Assembly (NCBI RefSeq): GCF_003001935.1
Contig: NZ_PVNG01000004.1
Location: 186,001-250,000, forward strand
DNA length: 64,000 nucleotides
DNA from: Nonomuraea fuscirosea
GTDB taxonomy: Bacteria > Actinomycetota > Actinomycetes > Streptosporangiales > Streptosporangiaceae
Direction of reading: 5' to 3'
Under the pieces are notes generated by a model. The model did not search any database and was not told where the DNA came from. It was given only the letters and a program-made list of their open reading frames with translations. Numbering within the stretch: position 1 is the first letter of the stretch; each line of letters starts with the position of its first letter. A program made the translations under genes and the position numbers. Positions 59,494 through 64,000 of the stretch are shown piece by piece.

Positions 59494-60386
59494 CCGCGCT
59501 GCCCGACACCGCCGCCCGTCCCGGCGCCGCGCCCGCCCCCGGGGCCGGCGGCGCGGCGCCCCGCCGCGGCCGGTCCACACTGCGCAGGGCGCTCGCCTAC
59601 GCGGGGCTGAGCGTGGTGACGGTGCTGGTGCTGGTGCCGTTCGCGTGGATGCTGTCCTCCTCGCTGAAGCGCGACAACCAGGTCTTCACCGTGCCGATCC
59701 AGTGGATCCCGCAGGAGCTGCGCTGGTCCAACTTCATCGAGATCTGGGAACGCATCCCGCTGCTGACCTACCTGGGCAACTCCGCGTTCCTGTCCGTGGT
59801 GATCACGCTGCTGCAGGTGCTGACCGGCAGCTTCGCCGCGTACGGGTTCTCCAAGGTGCGCTTCCCCGGCCGGGACGCGCTGTTCCTGGCCTACATCGCC
59901 ACCATCGCGGTGCCGTGGCAGGCGTACATGGTGCCGCAGTACATCATGATGCAGCAGGCCGAGCTGACGGACACGTACTGGTCGATCATCCTGCTGCAGG
60001 CGTTCGGCGCGTTCGGCGTGTTCCTCATGCGGCAGTACTACATGTCGATCCCCGACGACCTGTGCGAGGCCGCGCGCATCGACGGGCTCAGCGAGTACGG
60101 CATCTACTGGCGCATCATGCTGCCGCTGTCCAAACCGGCGCTGGCCAGCCTGGCCCTGCTCACCTTCGTCAACACGTGGAACGACTACATGGGGCCCTTC
60201 ATCTACCTGACCAGCAACGAGCTGTGGACCATCCAGCTCGGGCTGCGCTCCTTCGTCGGCCAGTACGACGCCGAATACGCGATGATCATGACGGGCGCGG
60301 TGCTGTCGGTGCTGCCGATCATGGTCATCTTCCTGTTCGGGCAGCGGTACTTCATCCGCGGCATCGCCACCAGCGGGCTGAAGTGA
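59490..60386 (+). CDS. Sugar ABC transporter permease (MalG type, second system)
   Basis: This 298-residue permease has a Pro/Ala-rich N-terminal extension, six membrane segments, and the EAA loop EAARIDGLSEYGIYWRIMLP. Its ATG overlaps the previous stop by 4 bp, and its TGA shares a base with the next ATG (TGATG). Confidence 0.94.
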   Translation: MTALPDTAARPGAAPAPGAGGAAPRRGRSTLRRALAYAGLSVVTVLVLVPFAWMLSSSLKRDNQVFTVPIQWIPQELRWSNFIEIWERIPLLTYLGNSAFLSVVITLLQVLTGSFAAYGFSKVRFPGRDALFLAYIATIAVPWQAYMVPQYIMMQQAELTDTYWSIILLQAFGAFGVFLMRQYYMSIPDDLCEAARIDGLSEYGIYWRIMLPLSKPALASLALLTFVNTWNDYMGPFIYLTSNELWTIQLGLRSFVGQYDAEYAMIMTGAVLSVLPIMVIFLFGQRYFIRGIATSGLK

Positions 60387-61150
60387 TGAGCGGGTACGGA
60401 ACCGCCCGGCGGCTGCTGCGCCCCGCCCGCCAGCGCACCTACGAGCGGATCTTCGACACCGTCTACGCCGGACTCGTGACGAACGTGCTGCTCGCCGTCG
60501 CCTGCCTGCCCCTGCTGGCGGCGCTGGCGATCGTCCGCGACCCCCTCGCGTCGTGGCCGTTCTTCGCCCTGCTCTCCCTGCCCTGCGGTCCGGCGCTGGC
60601 CGGGGCGTTCGGCTGCTTCGACGCCCTGGGCAGCGGGTCCACGAGCATGGCGCGGGCGTTCTGGAGCTCCTACCGCCGGGCGGCTCCGCGCGCCCTGGCC
60701 GTCTGGGCGGCCGGCGCCGCGGCCGTCGGCGTGTTCGCCGTGGACGCCGTGGCCGTCGCCGGCACCGCGTGGGGGCCGGCGCTCGTGCCCTTCTTCTGCA
60801 CCGCCGCCGCGCTCGTCATGTCCCTGACGTTCGCCCTGCTGACCCTGGCCGCCGAGCCCGGCACCCGGCTGCGCTCCCTGCTGCGGCCGTGCCTGTTCCT
60901 GGTGGCCCGCCGCTGGTACCTGTCCGCGGCCACCCTCGTCGTCCTCGCCCTGGCCCTGCTGGTCGTCCTCGCCAAGCCGGCGCTCGGCGTGCTGCTCCTG
61001 GCCGCACCTCTGCTGTACGCGGCCTGGGCCACCACCAGATACGTCCTCACCCCGATCCTGGAGCCGCCGTCCGGCGAGGGTCGCCGGCGGGCGGCCTCCG
61101 CCGGCCGGCCGGCTGACCCGGTAGCCCCCATCAGCGGCGGCGGGCGATGA
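60386..61150 (+). CDS. DUF624 (YesL-like) membrane protein
   Basis: This 254-residue integral membrane protein has five to six hydrophobic segments. The opening YERIFDTVYAGLVTNVLLAVACLP and the central FALLSLPCGPALAGAFGCFDALG are typical of the DUF624/YesL family, which recurs next to sugar ABC importers, including pectin-fragment uptake loci of Bacillus. It starts on the previous stop codon (TGATG), so it is part of the importer operon. Its end overlaps the convergent P450 gene by 20 bp. Confidence 0.87.
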   Translation: MSGYGTARRLLRPARQRTYERIFDTVYAGLVTNVLLAVACLPLLAALAIVRDPLASWPFFALLSLPCGPALAGAFGCFDALGSGSTSMARAFWSSYRRAAPRALAVWAAGAAAVGVFAVDAVAVAGTAWGPALVPFFCTAAALVMSLTFALLTLAAEPGTRLRSLLRPCLFLVARRWYLSAATLVVLALALLVVLAKPALGVLLLAAPLLYAAWATTRYVLTPILEPPSGEGRRRAASAGRPADPVAPISGGGR

Positions 61151-62483
61151 CGCGGCAGTCGGAGCCGGGGGTGTTGGAGACGGCCTTCCACCTGATCTGC
61201 TCGTCGGCCGGTTCGGCGGGGGACAGCTCCAGCGAACGGGTGAACACCCGCAGGAACGCCTTCATCTGCATGACCGCCAGCCGATCCCCCAGGCACGTGT
61301 GCGAGCCGCCGCCGAACGGCATCCAGCCGTAGCCGCCCGGTCGCCGGCCGAGCCAGCGTTCGGGGCGGAAGGCGGCCGGATCGGGATAGAGGCCCGGATC
61401 GTGGTGCAGCGACCGCAGATGCACGATGATCGTGGTGCCCGGCTCCAGCACCCGCCCGCCCAGCTCGAACGGCAGCCGCACCACCCGGCCGAAGAACGCG
61501 ACCGGCGGCCGCACCCGCAGCGCCTCGTACGCCACCGCCGTCGCGTACACGTCGGACGTGCCCTCGTCGCTCTCCGCCGACAGGCGCCGCAGCGCCCCCG
61601 GATGACGTACCACCCGCTCGAACGCCCAGGCCAGCCCGGTCGCCGTGGTCGTGCGGGCCCCGGCGATCATGCTCATCACCTGGTCGCGCAGCACCTGGTC
61701 GGTCAGCCGCGCCCCGTGCTCGTCGCGTGCGCGCATGAGCACGCCGAGCAGGTCGTCGCCCTCGCCCTCGCGCCGCCGCCGGCTGATCTCGTCGTAGATG
61801 AGCCGGTCACAGGCCTCCTTCGCGCGGCGGTACGACGGCCACAGGGCCATCCCGCCCGCGTGCCGCAGCGCGTACCGTACGGTGATCTCGTAGGAGTCGG
61901 CCCGGCGGAACAGCTCCCGCAACGGCTCCCGCCAGGCGTGCCCGCGGGCCGGATCGACGCTCAGGGTGACGTCCAGGATCGCGTCCATGAGCGCCGCGTG
62001 CAGCCGGGGCCGCAGGGCGAACGGCGTGCCGGCGGGGCACCGGTCGGCGACGCTCTGGGCGAGCTCTTCCGTCGCGGCGCGCAGGCGGGCGGAGACGCGA
62101 TGCCGGATGGCGGGCGCCATGATCTCGCGCAGCCGCCGATGCCCCTGGCCGTCCAGCCTGCCCAGCCCCTGCGGGCCGATGACCGGCTCCTGCACGCGGT
62201 TGGCCTCCGCGGAGTCGATGACGCCGCCGGGAGCGCGGAAGACGTCTCTGACCAGGCCGGGGTCGGCCAGCATCACCGCCTTGCCGATGCCGGGGAACCA
62301 CAGGCCGAACATGCCGTCCGTACGGCCGAACATGCGGTCGACCACGCCGTCCCCCATGATCAGGGCGGCCGGCAGCACCACGCTGCCCAGCCACGGCTCC
62401 AGGGGGTGGCGGCGGCCGTGCGCACCGGCGGGCCGGCCTCCGGGATCCGGTGCACCTGGGCATGCGCCGAGCGCGTCGATCAT
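61131..62483 (-). CDS. Cytochrome P450
   Basis: This 450-residue P450 has an I-helix MSMIAGARTTTATGLAW (conserved AGxxT), EALRVRPPVAFFGRVV (ExxR), a PERW element and the heme loop FGGGSHTCLGDRLA with its Cys ligand. It should be a soluble monooxygenase. The ATG follows AGGA. A dyad GTCAC-N8-GTGAC lies just upstream at 62504-62521. The nearest redox partner gene is not visible. It is divergent from the epimerase gene, so a joint biosynthetic role is possible. Confidence 0.93.
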   Translation of the reverse strand: MIDALGACPGAPDPGGRPAGAHGRRHPLEPWLGSVVLPAALIMGDGVVDRMFGRTDGMFGLWFPGIGKAVMLADPGLVRDVFRAPGGVIDSAEANRVQEPVIGPQGLGRLDGQGHRRLREIMAPAIRHRVSARLRAATEELAQSVADRCPAGTPFALRPRLHAALMDAILDVTLSVDPARGHAWREPLRELFRRADSYEITVRYALRHAGGMALWPSYRRAKEACDRLIYDEISRRRREGEGDDLLGVLMRARDEHGARLTDQVLRDQVMSMIAGARTTTATGLAWAFERVVRHPGALRRLSAESDEGTSDVYATAVAYEALRVRPPVAFFGRVVRLPFELGGRVLEPGTTIIVHLRSLHHDPGLYPDPAAFRPERWLGRRPGGYGWMPFGGGSHTCLGDRLAVMQMKAFLRVFTRSLELSPAEPADEQIRWKAVSNTPGSDCRVIARRR

Positions 62484-62503
62484 GAAGTCCTAATCCGATT
62501 CGG

Positions 62504-62521
62504 GTCACTCGTTCTCGTGAC
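62504..62521. promoter_or_regulatory. Short dyad upstream of the P450 gene
   Basis: GTCAC and GTGAC flank an 8-nt centre about 20 bp upstream of the P450 ATG. It might be a regulator site. Its significance is uncertain. Confidence 0.3.
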
Positions 62522-62643
62522 ACTCAACCATAGCGAAGCGTGACCATCCGTGATGTTACTGTGACGACCCAGGGTGGCGCCCCAGCCCCGCGCGACCCTC
62601 CCCACTCGGCCGGCGAGGCCCGGCACACCCTGAGGAGCCACCA

Positions 62644-62730
62644 GTGATCGACGCCCCCGCACCCGCCCGGCACCGCCTTCCACCGGGTCACGCCGCCTCG
62701 CGCGGGCCGGGGGCCGGGGGGCGGTGGTGA
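62644..62730 (+). CDS. Possible 28-residue leader ORF translationally coupled to the epimerase
   Basis: A GTG start with a strong GAGGAG site at six bases opens a 28-codon frame (MIDAPAPARHRLPPGHAA...). Its TGA overlaps the ATG of the epimerase gene (TGATG). The epimerase start itself has only a weak G-rich site. The short frame could feed ribosomes to the epimerase or serve as a leader peptide. Chance is also possible. Confidence 0.35.
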   Translation: MIDAPAPARHRLPPGHAASRGPGAGGRW

Positions 62731-63749
62731 TGCGGTATCTGGTCACCGGGGCCACCGGCTTCGTGGGTGCGCATCTGACGCGGGCGATCCTGGCCCGTGG
62801 CGGCAGGGTGACCGCGCTCGTCCGCCGTCCCGGGCGCGCCGGGACGCTGCGTGAGCTGGGTGTGCGTGTGGTCGAAGGGGATCTTGCCACGGGCCGGGGC
62901 CTGGGCGAGGCACTGCGGGGGGCCGACCGGGTGATCCACCTGGCGGCGGTGGTCAAGGCGCGGACCGGCGCGGAGTTCTGGGCGGTCAACCGTGACGGCA
63001 CCGCCCGCCTCGTCCGCGCCATGGCCGCCATGCCCGAGCCGCCGCGCCTGGTGGTGTGCTCCTCGCTGGCCGCCGCCGGACCCGCGCGGGGCAGCGGGCC
63101 CGTCTCCGTGTACGGCGCCAGCAAACGGGCGGCGGAACAGGTCGTGCGCGAGTACGCGGATCGGGTGCCGGCGGTCATCCTGCGGCCCGGCATCGTGTAC
63201 GGCCCCGGAGAGCCCGCCCTGGTTCCGGCGCTGCTGCGCATGATCCGCCTCGGGCTGGTGGCCAAGCCCGGCTTCGGGCCGCGCCGCTACGGCCTGATCT
63301 ACGTGGACGACCTGTGCGCGGCCCTGCTCGCCGCCGCCGAGCGCGGCACGACAGTCCGGGCCGGCGACCCCGCCGCGGGCGTCCACCCGCTGAGCGACGG
63401 CGTCGCCTACCGGTGGCAGGACATCTGCGCCGCCGTCGCCGCGGCGGCGGGCCTGCGCGCCCCGGTCGTGCTGCCCGTCCCCGTGCCCCTGCTGGCCGCC
63501 GTGACCGCGCTGGCCGGCCTCGCCGCGCGGCTGCCCGGCCTGGGCGGCGACGTGCCCGCGCTGAACAGGGACAAGGTACGCGAGCTGCGCCACGCCGACT
63601 GGACCTGCACCCCGGCGAGCGCCCAGCACGACCTGGGCTTCACCCCTGCCACCTCGCTCCTGGACGGCCTCAGAACCGCCCTGTCCGCCGCGGCCGGCCA
63701 GTCGCCGGGCGGTGAGCCGGACGCCGGGGTCAGGGCTGGACGTGGGTGA
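62730..63749 (+). CDS. NAD-dependent epimerase/dehydratase (extended SDR)
   Basis: This 339-residue extended SDR has the nucleotide loop TGATGFVGAHLTRA near the N-terminus, VVEGDLATGRGL, VIHLAAVVKA, and the catalytic YGASKRAAE (YxxxK) with Ser in CSSLAAAG. Specificity resembles 3-beta-hydroxysteroid or UDP-sugar type enzymes. The ATG at 62730 is chosen over GTG codons at 62724 and 62727 because the conserved fold begins MRYLVTG. It overlaps the 3' end of the convergent isomerase gene by 20 bp. Confidence 0.9.
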   Translation: MRYLVTGATGFVGAHLTRAILARGGRVTALVRRPGRAGTLRELGVRVVEGDLATGRGLGEALRGADRVIHLAAVVKARTGAEFWAVNRDGTARLVRAMAAMPEPPRLVVCSSLAAAGPARGSGPVSVYGASKRAAEQVVREYADRVPAVILRPGIVYGPGEPALVPALLRMIRLGLVAKPGFGPRRYGLIYVDDLCAALLAAAERGTTVRAGDPAAGVHPLSDGVAYRWQDICAAVAAAAGLRAPVVLPVPVPLLAAVTALAGLAARLPGLGGDVPALNRDKVRELRHADWTCTPASAQHDLGFTPATSLLDGLRTALSAAAGQSPGGEPDAGVRAGRG

Positions 63750-63999
63750 TGTCCGCGCCGATCAGGTCGGCCACCGCCCGCAGGTCGGCCAGGCGGTGGC
63801 CCGTGCCCAGGGCCCAGTGGTGCGAGATGCCGCCGGCGCTCCACGCGTCCGTCCACTCGCCGGGGTCGCAGCCGAAGTCCACCCGGGACGTCGTGTTGCC
63901 GATCCGCAGCAGCGGCCCCTCCACGACCTCGCCCTCGGACACGACGAAGCCGTAACTCCCGTCCCTGGCCTGCCGCAGCCCGAACGCGGTCACCGGACC
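63730..63999 (-). CDS. C-terminal part of an L-fucose/L-arabinose isomerase family protein (5' end outside window)
   Basis: About 89 residues are visible, and the frame is open to the right edge. The blocks DGSYGFVVSEGEVVEGPLLR, IGNTTSRVDFG and WSAGGISHHWALGTGH match the C-terminal domain of L-fucose/L-arabinose isomerase family proteins, including the late metal/substrate-binding His. The GTG at 63993 is internal. This sugar-isomerase role fits the carbohydrate genes just upstream, but it lies on the other side of the P450 and epimerase genes. Confidence 0.8.
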   Translation of the reverse strand, partial: GPVTAFGLRQARDGSYGFVVSEGEVVEGPLLRIGNTTSRVDFGCDPGEWTDAWSAGGISHHWALGTGHRLADLRAVADLIGADITHVQP

Positions 64000-64000
64000 C

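Noticed and set aside
1..64000. A polyketide, peptide or terpene biosynthetic cluster around the P450 genes
   Set aside because: No PKS, NRPS, terpene cyclase or tailoring set is present. The P450s stand in unrelated neighbourhoods.

Overview
The window is high-GC DNA with GTG and TTG starts, many 4-bp stop/start overlaps and actinobacterial regulator families (DesK/NarL two-component systems, RsbW-like ATPases with SpoIIE-type phosphatases, a one-pass Ser/Thr kinase, an SCO3242-type prenyltransferase). This points to a chromosomal segment of a filamentous actinomycete, plausibly of the Streptosporangiaceae (for example Nonomuraea). The taxonomy is an inference from gene types and base composition. 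No rRNA, tRNA, CRISPR array, insertion sequence or prophage was seen.

Layout. 1-0.93 kb: 3' end of a probable NACHT-type protein. 1.0-4.6 kb: ABC-2 exporter with a DesK/DesR-like two-component pair, all overlapping. 4.8-7.6 kb: three tandem paralogues of an unknown two-TM coiled-coil protein. 7.6-11.9 kb: MurG-like glycosyltransferase, copper-type formylglycine-generating enzyme, divergent P450 and Ppx/GppA phosphatase. 12-15.3 kb: small acidic-repeat membrane protein, RsbW-like ATPase, and a TetR/DHA2 efflux pair with a palindromic operator. 15.4-16.3 kb: tandem-GNAT protein.

16.3-21.0 kb: four translationally coupled genes on the minus strand: a coiled-coil unknown, a Cas4/RecB-like Fe-S nuclease, a second unknown and a UPF1-like SF1 helicase. 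This is the best candidate for an undescribed system. 21.0-25.6 kb: RsbW-like ATPase, GH15 trehalase/glucoamylase-type enzyme and a PAS-GAF-PP2C phosphatase. 25.7-32.9 kb: alpha/beta hydrolase, GH5-like glycosidase and ROK repressor, divergent from a sugar ABC importer; two near-identical palindromes probably bind the ROK protein.

33.0-40.9 kb: an Ebo-type metabolite-traffic cluster (inositol-phosphate synthase, prenyltransferase, TIM-barrel isomerase, EboA, TatD-like EboB, EboE, pyrophosphatase). It contains a noncoding minisatellite and an in-frame 27-bp repeat in the prenyltransferase. 40.9-47.9 kb: Ser/Thr kinase, PAS-GAF-PP2C phosphatase, a second NarL/DesK pair and a small membrane protein. 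47.9-52.1 kb: a DUF2804 gene with an in-frame stop, a GNAT, a secreted Cys-rich peptide, a small CxxC protein and a fatty acyl-CoA synthetase. 52.3-61.2 kb: a DeoR-LacI hybrid regulator, a DUF2264 protein, a hydroxyacid dehydrogenase, a second sugar ABC importer and a DUF624 protein, probably one carbohydrate-utilisation regulon. 61.1-64 kb: P450, NAD-dependent epimerase and the 3' end of an L-fucose/L-arabinose isomerase-family gene.

A cross-cutting feature is a set of short tandem repeats anchored on stop codons or 3' gene ends.
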